Assembly (NCBI RefSeq): GCF_017876545.1 | Contig: NZ_JAGIOD010000001.1 | Span: forward strand, 682,001-746,000 | Length of the DNA: 64,000 nucleotides | Origin: Brachybacterium sacelli | Lineage (GTDB): Bacteria > Actinomycetota > Actinomycetes > Actinomycetales > Dermabacteraceae | Direction of reading: 5' to 3' | Part shown: positions 32,749-40,246 of the stretch, in pieces | How positions within the stretch are numbered: the first letter of the stretch is position 1 | Layout: each line of letters opens with the position of its first letter | Program-made: the position numbers and the translations under genes | The notes under the pieces: model-generated | The model's input: only the letters and a program-made list of their open reading frames with translations | Told to the model about the DNA's origin: nothing | The model's database searches: none

Positions 32749-33495
32749 ATGAACACCCTCACCACGGCCCTCGACGCCGCTCTCGAGACGATGCTCGCCG
32801 ACGAGCTGACCGAGTCCGTCGGGGCGGCGCGCACGGTCGCCGAGCTGCTGGAGATGCTGGCGTTGCGCGACGACGACCTCACCGACCAGGTCCTGCACGC
32901 CCTGCTGTCCCGCGTCGGCTCGGACCCGCAGGCACGGGAGCTGCTCCTGCACATCATGGGACCGGCGCTCCGCGCCCTCGCCCGCAAGCACACCCGTTAC
33001 TGCCACGGCACGAAGAGTCCCACCGACGCGTTCTGCACCGTCGTGGAGGCGTTCTACGACGCCCTGGCAACCCCGTCCGTCCAGGCGAAGACCACCCGGG
33101 TGGCCGCTCGGATCACGGGCCAGACGCGCACGGAGCTCGCCCGACTGATCGCGGAGGAACGGGCCTCGCGCACCGCCTACCCGCCGCACGTGCTCGATGT
33201 CACGCACTCACGGCAGTCTCCCCCAGGTGGATCGAGTGCCCACGAAAGCCAGATGGCCCTTCTCGAGGGTCTCGCGCAGGCACGAGAACGCCAGGTCATC
33301 TCGCAGGACGAGGCGCGCTTCCTGCTCGCCGTGCACTCGCCCGGAACCGGCTTGGATCTCGTCACAGATTGCCGTCTGGGAGGCCTTTCGCCCGCCGCGG
33401 TTCGCAAGCGCTCCTCCCGTCTGGTGCGACGCCTCGCCGAAGCCGTCTCGCACGACGACGAGCTTCGCGCGGGCATGGTGGACGCGGCCGCATGA
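32749..33495 (+). CDS. Sigma-factor-like regulator at the head of the Tad locus
   Basis: Protein of 248 residues with GGAGGA six bases before ATG 32749. The N-terminal and central regions are helical (LGSDPQ-like turn, then ALRALARKHTRYCHGTKSPT). The C-terminal part reads QVISQDEARFLLAVHSPGTG and LGGLSPAAVRKRSSRLVRRL. That is an HTH arrangement like sigma-70 region 4, in which a Leu-Ser-Pro-x-Ala-Val-Arg-Lys-Arg helix would contact DNA. The assignment is inferred from pattern only. It precedes the pilus genes by 420 bp in the same direction and may regulate them. Confidence 0.55.
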   Translation: MNTLTTALDAALETMLADELTESVGAARTVAELLEMLALRDDDLTDQVLHALLSRVGSDPQARELLLHIMGPALRALARKHTRYCHGTKSPTDAFCTVVEAFYDALATPSVQAKTTRVAARITGQTRTELARLIAEERASRTAYPPHVLDVTHSRQSPPGGSSAHESQMALLEGLAQARERQVISQDEARFLLAVHSPGTGLDLVTDCRLGGLSPAAVRKRSSRLVRRLAEAVSHDDELRAGMVDAAA

Positions 33496-33915
33496 CCCCC
33501 TTCCTCTGCAGGTCACGCCTCACCGTGTCGTGCCCCTCCCAATCGATGGTTCGGGCCGTCTTGGGGCGCCGCGGCGAGGGTGCGGACCGGTCGCCGGGCC
33601 ACGCACACGATGCCGCGCCTTCCACGCCGATGACCGACCGGTCACCGACGGCATTTACGATGAGGTCGACATCGTCACCACCGCCCGCCAGAGCACCGTC
33701 GCGCGCGGCGGGCCGTGACGTCCAGCAGTCCGGGGTGGACCTGCTGCCCACGATCGTCATCCTCCGAGAGCACACCAGGAGCAGTCCATGTGCGAGGCCC
33801 TCTCGCCGCGTCAACGCGTCCGCGCGCCCGAGGCATCCCTTCCCGTCGTGACCGCACGGGGCGAACACCCCCGCCTGCGGAACGCCGAGGGCTGAACTCC
33901 GAAAGGAAAACTGCC
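33496..33915. other. 420-bp gap before the Tad operon
   Basis: No gene with convincing coding character is seen. Short plus-strand frames are Arg/Pro-rich shadows. The region must hold the promoter of the Tad operon. The final stretch carries GAAAGGAAAA, the Shine-Dalgarno of the SAF-domain gene. Confidence 0.5.
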
Positions 33916-34608
33916 ATGCCCCTGCTGTCCACGAGCACGCCGAAGGACGCCGAAACCGGCCCGGAGGACGCTGAGCACACTCCCGTCCCCGTGGCACCCT
34001 CCGGCTCCTTGCTGCGCAGACGGCGCCGACCGGCCCTGATCGCGCTGGGCATCGCCCTGATCGTGGTCTGCGGCCTGGGGACCTACTGGGTCGTGGACCG
34101 GCTGTCGACGACCAGCCAGGTCGTCGTCGCGGCCGCGGACGTCCCCGAGGGCCAGGTCCTGAGCGCCGATGACCTCACCACGACAGAGGTGAACGTCCCG
34201 GCCGGCACCTCCGTCGTCTCGGGAAGCGATCTCGAGTCGCTGGTCGGTCAGCGCGCCGCCTCCCCGCTGCACGAAGGGGCGCTGCTCTCCCCCGGGCAGG
34301 TCAGCGAGGAGAACTTCCCCGCCCCCGGCACGGCCGTGGTCGGCATCCGGGTCACGGCCGGTCAGATCCCGGCGAACGACGTCGAGCCCGGGGACTCCGT
34401 CCAGATCGTCGGCACGCCCCGGGAGGGCGACGACCCGCCCACGGGCGATGCCCCCGTCGTCAACGGCACCGTCCATGCTGTCGCTTCCCCCACCTCCGAA
34501 GGCGTGATCGTGGTCGACGTGCTGGTCGAGGAGGAGCGGGCCGCGACGCTCACCTCGCTGTCCGCCACCGGCAGGATCGGTGTCGTGCTCCTGCCCGAGG
34601 AGCAGTGA
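33916..34608 (+). CDS. SAF-domain protein of the Tad pilus (CpaB/RcpC-like)
   Basis: Membrane-anchored protein of 230 residues. A basic cytoplasmic N-terminus (RRRRRPALIA) leads into one transmembrane helix at about residues 36-58. The extracytoplasmic SAF domain follows: VVVAAADVPEGQVLSADDLT, then GQRAASPLHEGALLSPGQV, and a second beta-rich region. CpaB/RcpC proteins help assemble Flp pili across the envelope. It is the first structural gene of the Tad cluster, with a strong GAAAGG ribosome site, and is followed one base after its stop codon by the CpaE-like gene. Confidence 0.88.
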   Translation: MPLLSTSTPKDAETGPEDAEHTPVPVAPSGSLLRRRRRPALIALGIALIVVCGLGTYWVVDRLSTTSQVVVAAADVPEGQVLSADDLTTTEVNVPAGTSVVSGSDLESLVGQRAASPLHEGALLSPGQVSEENFPAPGTAVVGIRVTAGQIPANDVEPGDSVQIVGTPREGDDPPTGDAPVVNGTVHAVASPTSEGVIVVDVLVEEERAATLTSLSATGRIGVVLLPEEQ

Positions 34609-34609
34609 C

Positions 34610-35395
34610 ATGCTGATCTCCCTGACCTCCGTCTCCGGATCCCCGGGCGTGTCCACCACCGCCGTGGGCCTGGCCCTGATGTGGCCCCGCGACGTGATCC
34701 TGCTGGAGGCCGACACCGTCGGCGCCTCCCCCACACTGGCCGGGTTCTTCGCAGGCAGCGTGCCGCCGAAATCCACGGTTCTGGACCTGGTGCCGGGCGC
34801 GGACTTCGAGGAACAGCTCATGAGGCGGTCCCTCCCCCTCACCGAGGAGCAGTCCCCGCTGCGCCGTCTGGTCCCTGGGATCAGCAATCCTCTGCACGGC
34901 AAGGCGCTGTCGACCCGTTGGGACGCCTTGGCCCTGGCGCTGTACGACCTGGACCGGGCCGGGATCGACGTGATCACCGACATCGGCCGGATCCACTCCC
35001 CGTACCTGGCCGCGCCGATCCTGCAGGCCTCCGACGTCTCGGTGCTGACGCTGCGACCGACGATCACCTCGACCCTGACCGCACGCACCACGATCAAGCA
35101 CCGTCGCCTCGCCGAGGACGACGGGCTCTCCGCCCCTGCCTTCCACCTGCTGACCGTCTCGGCGCCCGACACCTACTCCCCCTCCGAGACCAGCCGGGCG
35201 CTGCACCATCCGACGGTGGGCTCGCTCCCCTGGGCCCCCAAGCACGCCGCGGCGCTCGCCCACGGCCGCCCCCGGCCACGCGGCTTCGACACCAGCTCCT
35301 ACGCGCGCAACCTGCGCTCGCTCGCGGATGCGATCTCGGCCGCCGGGCAGAAGCGCCGCACCGCGATCCAGACCCTCCGAGGTGCCACCCGATGA
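34610..35395 (+). CDS. CpaE/TadZ-like MinD-type ATPase
   Basis: ParA/MinD-superfamily protein of 261 residues that would localise the pilus machine. The deviant Walker A is SVSGSPGVSTTAVGLAL, keeping the Gly-Thr-Thr end but with Val-Ser where the usual Gly-Lys is, so ATP binding may be weakened. VILLEADTVGASPTLAGFF is the A'/dimer segment and DVITDIGRI the Walker B region. Its ATGA overlap couples it to CpaF. The degenerate P-loop is typical of TadZ-type pseudo-ATPases. Confidence 0.83.
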   Translation: MLISLTSVSGSPGVSTTAVGLALMWPRDVILLEADTVGASPTLAGFFAGSVPPKSTVLDLVPGADFEEQLMRRSLPLTEEQSPLRRLVPGISNPLHGKALSTRWDALALALYDLDRAGIDVITDIGRIHSPYLAAPILQASDVSVLTLRPTITSTLTARTTIKHRRLAEDDGLSAPAFHLLTVSAPDTYSPSETSRALHHPTVGSLPWAPKHAAALAHGRPRPRGFDTSSYARNLRSLADAISAAGQKRRTAIQTLRGATR

Positions 35396-36861
35396 CCCCG
35401 CAGCAGCCCCAGGCACAGGACCTCCCCGACTTCGAGGGCCTGGCCCTCGTCGACCTCGACGACGACCTCCTGGCCCCGGCCCCGCTCGCGCCGTCGGCCA
35501 CGAAGGATGACACCACGGTGCGGCGCCCTGCCACCGCACCGGCCGCCTCTCCGGCAGAGGCGGACCAGGGTTTCCGGGACTGGACCGTCGTGGACCTGAT
35601 CCGCGGCGAGGTCGCCGACGCGCTGGCCGAGGAAGACTCGCCGGGCACCGATGACGAGGACCGTCGAGCCCGCGCGATCTCCCTCATCGGGCACTACATC
35701 GACGACGAGGAGAACCGTCGCCTGGACCAGGGGCTCGTGCAGTGGAGCAATGCCGAGCGCCGCGCGATCACCCAGGCCGTCCTCGAATCTCTCTTCGGCT
35801 TCGGCCGCCTCCAGCCGCTGCTGGACGACACCAGCATCGAGAACATCGAGATCTACGGGTACGACGACATCCTCGTCCAGCACACCGACAACGCCTTCTC
35901 CGAGGCGGAGCCCGTCGCCGAGAGCGACGAGGACCTGCTGTCCACCCTCTCGTTCTACGCGGCGAAGATCGGCCGCTCCTTCGACCCCGCCCACCCCCGG
36001 CTCCACATGAGCCTGGGGCCGACGGCCCGTCTCCAGGCCACCGGCTGGGTCATCGACCGACCCGTCGCCACGATCCGCATCCACCGCCTCGTCGACATCT
36101 CCCTGAACGACCTGGTGGACCTGGGGATGATGCCCACCGAGCTCGCCCGGTTCCTCCGCGCGGCGGTGCGAGCCCGCAAGTCGATCATGATCGGCGGTGC
36201 CCAGGGTGCCGGAAAGACCACGCTGCTGCGAGGACTGATCAACGAGATCGACGCCTGGGAGAAGCTCGCGACCCTCGAGTCGACCTACGAGCTGCACCTC
36301 GACCAGCTCGGCAAGGAGCGCCACCGTCGCCTGATCGCACTCGAGGCCGTGCCCGGCAGCGACGAGAAGGACGCCAACGGCCGCCCGATCGGCGAGATCA
36401 CCATGGACGACTGGGCGCGCGACACCTTCCGCATGAACCTGGACCGACTGATTGTCGGCGAGATCCTCGGCCCCGAGGTGATCGCGATGTTCGAGGCGAT
36501 GCAGACCGGTGCCGGCAGCCTCTCCACGATCCACGCCAAGTCCAGCGCGGCGATCCCGGAGCGCATCGTGACCCTCGCCCGCAAGGACGGCCGCGTCACC
36601 GAGGACTTCGCCCGCCGGCAGGTGGCCGAGAACATCGACCTCGCCGTCTACGTCGACGTCGTCAAGACCCGCAATCCCTGGACCGGGGAGTCATCGCTGA
36701 CCCGTCGCATCACCGATGTGACCACCTACCAGCCGGGCGAGGGCGGCCGCGTGGCGTCCACCCAGCTGTGGAGCCTCGAGGATGATCGTCTCGTCCCGCA
36801 CCTCTCCCCGGAGTGGATCGAGGACCTCCGCCCTCATCTCGACGACGAGGAGGCCGCCTGA
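35392..36861 (+). CDS. cpaF: Tad pilus secretion ATPase CpaF/TadA
   Basis: Type II/IV secretion ATPase of 489 residues powering Flp pilus assembly. Walker A is GGAQGAGKTTLLRG (about 267-280). An Asp box, LATLESTYELHL, follows; Walker B is RLIVGEILGPEV and the His box is SLSTIHAKSS. The N-terminal 70 residues are a disordered acidic segment, then the N-terminal domain with SIENIEIYGYDDILVQHTDN. ATG 35392 overlaps the upstream stop (ATGA). TadB and TadC follow directly. Confidence 0.96.
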   Translation: MTPQQPQAQDLPDFEGLALVDLDDDLLAPAPLAPSATKDDTTVRRPATAPAASPAEADQGFRDWTVVDLIRGEVADALAEEDSPGTDDEDRRARAISLIGHYIDDEENRRLDQGLVQWSNAERRAITQAVLESLFGFGRLQPLLDDTSIENIEIYGYDDILVQHTDNAFSEAEPVAESDEDLLSTLSFYAAKIGRSFDPAHPRLHMSLGPTARLQATGWVIDRPVATIRIHRLVDISLNDLVDLGMMPTELARFLRAAVRARKSIMIGGAQGAGKTTLLRGLINEIDAWEKLATLESTYELHLDQLGKERHRRLIALEAVPGSDEKDANGRPIGEITMDDWARDTFRMNLDRLIVGEILGPEVIAMFEAMQTGAGSLSTIHAKSSAAIPERIVTLARKDGRVTEDFARRQVAENIDLAVYVDVVKTRNPWTGESSLTRRITDVTTYQPGEGGRVASTQLWSLEDDRLVPHLSPEWIEDLRPHLDDEEAA

Positions 36862-36874
36862 TGACGGAGGACCC

Positions 36875-37720
36875 ATGCTCCCTCTGACCGCCGCCCTGCT
36901 CGCCCTGCTGGCCGGGGCAGGTCTCTGGCTGACCATCGCCGGGGCCCGGCGCACCGCCGAGCCCGTGAAGCGGCCCCGCGCCCGGCAGCTCTCGCGCGGA
37001 CGCCGCACCCAGTTGCGCCGGGTGCTGGTCGGCGTCGTGATCGGGCTGCTGCTGTGGCTGCTGACCGGGTACTTCGTGGCGGTCCTCGCCGTGCCGGTGC
37101 TCGCGCTGCTCGCGCCCCAACTGATCCCCCACTCGACCGGGAAGTCGACCATCGATCGGCTCAACGCCATGGAGGAGTGGGCCCGCTCCCTGACCGGTCT
37201 GCTCGGCGCTGCCGCCAGCATCGAGCAGGCCATCGTCGCCTCGCGAAGCTCCGCCCCCGAAGCCCTCAAGGAGGAGATCGGGATGCTCGCGGCCAGGCTC
37301 CAGGCGGGCATCCCCGTCGAACGGGCACTGGAGAACTTCGGCGACGACCTCGACGATCCCACGGGAGACCTCCTGACGGGCTCGCTCATCCTGGGCACCA
37401 GGCGCCGGGGTGCCGGGCTCACGCGGATCCTCGAGGGCACCGCCCAGACCATCTCCGACGACGTCGCGGCCCGCCGCCAGATCGAGGCCGATCGCGCCAA
37501 GCCCCGGGCGAACGCCCGCCTGATCACGGTGATCTCCCTCGTGGTGGTCGTCGGCCAGTTCGTCCTCAATCCCGATTACGTCGAGCCGTACCAGACACCC
37601 ATGGGACAGATCGTGCTCGTCGTCCTGGTGGCGATCTTCCTCCTCGCCCTGTGGTGGATGAACCTGGTCTCCCGTGAGCCCCGGTCCCAGCGGCTGCTCC
37701 GACCGTCGGGAGGTGCCTGA
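36875..37720 (+). CDS. tadB: Tad pilus inner-membrane protein TadB
   Basis: Platform protein of 281 residues with a type II secretion F domain. Transmembrane helices lie near residues 3-24, 49-85 and at the C-terminus (208-228, 245-265). The cytoplasmic GspF-type domain reads LTGLLGAAASIEQAIVASRS, then LQAGIPVERALENFGDDLDD. It is the TadB partner of TadC and sits between CpaF and TadC. The stop overlaps the TadC start (TGATG). Confidence 0.93.
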   Translation: MLPLTAALLALLAGAGLWLTIAGARRTAEPVKRPRARQLSRGRRTQLRRVLVGVVIGLLLWLLTGYFVAVLAVPVLALLAPQLIPHSTGKSTIDRLNAMEEWARSLTGLLGAAASIEQAIVASRSSAPEALKEEIGMLAARLQAGIPVERALENFGDDLDDPTGDLLTGSLILGTRRRGAGLTRILEGTAQTISDDVAARRQIEADRAKPRANARLITVISLVVVVGQFVLNPDYVEPYQTPMGQIVLVVLVAIFLLALWWMNLVSREPRSQRLLRPSGGA

Positions 37721-38610
37721 TGGTCCCCGTGATCCTGCTGCTCGGCGGAGGGATCGGCGTCGGCGTCCTCCTGATCCTTCGCGCTCTGGTCCCTGCGCCG
37801 CCCGCGCTGCCGGCCGCCCTCGAACGCCTCGGCTCCTCGACCCCGTCGGCGCAGGAGGCGACTCCGCCTCCCCGCGGGCTCGAAGAGCGCCTGGGTGCCT
37901 GGGCGGAGCGGGCGACGTCCCAGCTCCCACTGGTCGTGACCCCGGAGCGCGATCTGGCGCTCATCGACTGGTCCGTGCGCAAGTTCTACGGGCAGAAGGG
38001 GATCGCCGCTCTGGCCGGACTCCTCTTCCCGGCGCTCATGACGGTCATCGCGTACATCGCCGGCCTCACGTTCCCGATCCCGATGACCGTCGGCGTCATG
38101 CTGGTGCTGGCCGTGGCCTTCTTCTTCCTCCCCGACCTCGAGGTGCGCCAGCGGGCCGCGAAGCGGCGCAACCACTACCGGCGCATCATCGCCGCCTACG
38201 TCGACTTCGTCGCGCTCGCCCGCATCGGCGGCGCCTCCGCCACCCAGGCGATGAAGGATGCCGCGGTGATCGGGGACAACGAGCTGTTCGTACGGATCCG
38301 TCAGATGATCGAACGTTCGCGGCTGCGGGGGACCTCCGCCTGGAACGACCTGCGCGAGCTCGGCGACGAGCTCGACGTCAACGAACTGCACGAGATCGCC
38401 GACATCGTGCGGCTCTCGGGGGAGGAGGGGGCCTCGATCTGGGAGAACCTCCGCTCCCACGCGCATTCGATGCGCAATGCCCAGCTGCGGTCCGAGCAGG
38501 GCTCGGCCAACGCCCGGTCGGAGACCATGTCGCTGCCGCTGGCAGTGCTGGCCTTCGCCTTCATCGGGCTGCTGATCACCCCGTCCCTGCTCACCCTGGT
38601 CTCGTCATGA
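37720..38610 (+). CDS. tadC: Tad pilus inner-membrane protein TadC
   Basis: Second platform protein, 296 residues, with GspF-type domain (AYVDFVALARIGGASATQAM, then LDVNELHEIADIVRLSGEEG). Transmembrane segments are at about 1-20, 90-135 and 270-295. It starts at ATG 37720, sharing a base with the TadB stop. With TadB it forms the membrane base on which CpaF acts. A 110-bp gap with a stem-loop separates it from the pilin gene. Confidence 0.93.
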   Translation: MVPVILLLGGGIGVGVLLILRALVPAPPALPAALERLGSSTPSAQEATPPPRGLEERLGAWAERATSQLPLVVTPERDLALIDWSVRKFYGQKGIAALAGLLFPALMTVIAYIAGLTFPIPMTVGVMLVLAVAFFFLPDLEVRQRAAKRRNHYRRIIAAYVDFVALARIGGASATQAMKDAAVIGDNELFVRIRQMIERSRLRGTSAWNDLRELGDELDVNELHEIADIVRLSGEEGASIWENLRSHAHSMRNAQLRSEQGSANARSETMSLPLAVLAFAFIGLLITPSLLTLVSS

Positions 38611-38645
38611 CGACCCCGACGCCGAGTGGACGCCTGTCAGAATAT

Positions 38646-38682
38646 CCGCGGATCCGGTCACAGAACGGTTCCGGTTCCGCGG
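38646..38682 (+). terminator. Stem-loop between tadC and flp
   Basis: CCGCGGATCCGG (38646-38657) and CCGGTTCCGCGG (38671-38682) pair over 12 bases with one mismatch around a 13-base loop. In other Tad loci the pilin is expressed far above the platform genes, so this may be an attenuator or mRNA-stabilising hairpin. Confidence 0.5.
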
Positions 38683-38720
38683 TACCCCTCTCAGTACACC
38701 GACACACCGAAGGACACCCC

Positions 38721-38918
38721 ATGGAATCCCTGAAGATCCTCCTCACAATCCTGGTCGGCTTCGTGCGCGATCACGCCCAGCGAGCCCGGCAGTCCGCGAC
38801 CGTCGGCGCCAGCACCGTCGAGTACATCCTCATCGCCCTCGGCGGGATCCTGATCGCCGGGATCGTCGTCGTGGCTGTGAAGACCTGGGTCACGACCAAG
38901 ACCGGCGAACTGGGCTGA
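38721..38918 (+). CDS. flp: Flp-type pilin
   Basis: Major pilin precursor of 65 residues. The prepilin-peptidase site follows Gly29, then ASTVEYILIALGGILIAG. Glu at +5 and Tyr at +6 match the Flp signature, leaving a mature peptide of about 36 residues dominated by one hydrophobic helix. The leader is unusually long at 29 residues with basic RDHAQRARQ before the cleavage point. It should be processed by the A24 peptidase encoded 8 kb downstream. Confidence 0.93.
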   Translation: MESLKILLTILVGFVRDHAQRARQSATVGASTVEYILIALGGILIAGIVVVAVKTWVTTKTGELG

Positions 38919-38956
38919 GCCCACCCCGGCCGACGACCACTGCAGGAGGAACCTCG

Positions 38957-39334
38957 ATGAGCGCTGTGCGTCGCTTCGAGCGCGGCCAGACCAGCGAGGC
39001 CGTCCTCATCTTCCCGCTGGTCCTGGGGCTGGTGTTCGTGGTCATCCAGGTGGGGATCTGGGCGTACGCCCGAAACGTCGCGGTGCACTCGGCCCGGGAG
39101 GGTGCGACGGCGGCCGCCGCGCACCAGTCCACGCAACCGGCGGACGCCGCCACGCGCACCTCGCTGGAGGAGAACGCCGACGGCGTCCTGCGCGAGTACT
39201 CGGTGAGCTCCACCCGCAGCGCCGACGCGGTCACCGTCACGGTCCGCGGCAGCGCCCTGTCCCTGGTCCCGCTGGTCGAGCTGCCGCCCATCGAGCAGTC
39301 CATCACCGTCCCGGTGGAGCAGTACGTCCCCTGA
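38957..39334 (+). CDS. TadE-like pseudopilin 1
   Basis: Protein of 125 residues. A short basic N-terminus RRFERGQTSEAVLIFPLVLG leads into one transmembrane helix, with Glu and Thr/Ser as in TadE prepilin-like proteins. The periplasmic or extracellular part includes AREGATAAAAHQST and a small beta-rich domain ending VEQYVP. AGGAGGAA lies before ATG 38957. It is one of three TadE/TadG-like minor pilins in series. Confidence 0.86.
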   Translation: MSAVRRFERGQTSEAVLIFPLVLGLVFVVIQVGIWAYARNVAVHSAREGATAAAAHQSTQPADAATRTSLEENADGVLREYSVSSTRSADAVTVTVRGSALSLVPLVELPPIEQSITVPVEQYVP

Positions 39335-39392
39335 CCGGGCAGAACGCACCCCGCATGCACGAGAACGACGAGGAGAGAGGAGGGCGACGGCC

Positions 39393-39824
39393 ATGACCCG
39401 TCGAGCGCTCGAACGCGGTGCCGCGAGCACCGAGGCCGTGGTCCTCGCGCCCACCCTGCTCCTGCTGGTGGCGCTGGTCGCAGCCGTCGGCAGCGTCGCT
39501 CTCGGGGAGCAGAACGTCACCACCACCGCGCATTCCGCCGCCCGCGCCGCCTCGCTCGCCACCAGCCGACAGGACGCCGTGGACCGGGTCGAGGACTCCT
39601 TCACCTGGCAACTCGCGCAACAGGGGAAGTCGTGCACGGATCTCTCGGTGAACGTCGACGCGAGCGCCTTCTCCACCCCGCCCGGGGAGGTCGCCGTGGT
39701 GCACAGCACCATCAGCTGCACCGTCCCCTACGCACAGCTGATGCCGATCCCCGGGCTGCCCGGCACCCGCACGGTGACGGTGGAGAGCACCAGTCCCCTG
39801 GACACCTTCCGGGAGCGGTCATGA
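39393..39824 (+). CDS. TadE/TadF-like pseudopilin 2
   Basis: Protein of 143 residues with RRALERGAASTEAVVLAPTL, one hydrophobic helix, then HSAARAASLATSRQDAVDRV and a domain containing two Cys (GKSCTDL and STISCTVPYAQ) that could form a disulphide. The N-terminal GAASTEAVV follows the TadE/TadF pattern. The stop overlaps the next start by four bases (ATGA). Confidence 0.83.
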   Translation: MTRRALERGAASTEAVVLAPTLLLLVALVAAVGSVALGEQNVTTTAHSAARAASLATSRQDAVDRVEDSFTWQLAQQGKSCTDLSVNVDASAFSTPPGEVAVVHSTISCTVPYAQLMPIPGLPGTRTVTVESTSPLDTFRERS

Positions 39825-40246
39825 CGAGAGTCCGCAGGCAGCTCGAGCGCGGCGAGGTCTCCGAGATGGTGGTGGTGGTCTTCCTCGCCCTGGTCCTCGT
39901 CATCGGCCTCGTCGTCGACGGCGGAGCCAAGATGACCGCCTCCAGCGAGGCCTCCTCGCTCGCCCAGCAGGCCGCCCGCGCGGGCGCCCAGCCGCTGGAC
40001 GCCCTGCCCACCGAGGGCGGCACCGCGCAGCTGTCGGCCGACGGGTCTGCGGCCGCCGCCGAGGAGTATCTTGCCGGTGCCGGCGCCTCGGGGTCGGTGC
40101 GGGTGGTCGACGAAACCACCGTCGAGGTCACCGTGACCCGCACTGCGGACACCGTCTTCCTCGGCCTCATCGGCATCACCACGGTCTCCGCCACGCGCAC
40201 CGCGAGCGTGGACCTCATCCACGGGCAGGCGGAGGTGACCCCGTGA
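39821..40246 (+). CDS. TadG-like pilus-assembly protein 3
   Basis: Protein of 141 residues with RRQLERGEVSEMVVVVFLAL, a single transmembrane helix, and a TadG-like DGGAKMTASSEASSLAQQAA segment. The tail is a compact beta domain (SGSVRVVDETTVEVTVTRTA). It is shorter than full TadG and lacks a von Willebrand domain, so it is probably a minor pilin. ATG 39821 and GTGA overlaps on both sides couple it to the neighbouring genes. Confidence 0.83.
   Translation: MTRVRRQLERGEVSEMVVVVFLALVLVIGLVVDGGAKMTASSEASSLAQQAARAGAQPLDALPTEGGTAQLSADGSAAAAEEYLAGAGASGSVRVVDETTVEVTVTRTADTVFLGLIGITTVSATRTASVDLIHGQAEVTP

Noticed and set aside
34610..35395. CpaE-like protein as a chromosome-partition ParA
   Set aside because: The P-loop lacks the Lys of ParA, no parB is adjacent, and it is coupled to cpaF, so a Tad role is far more likely.
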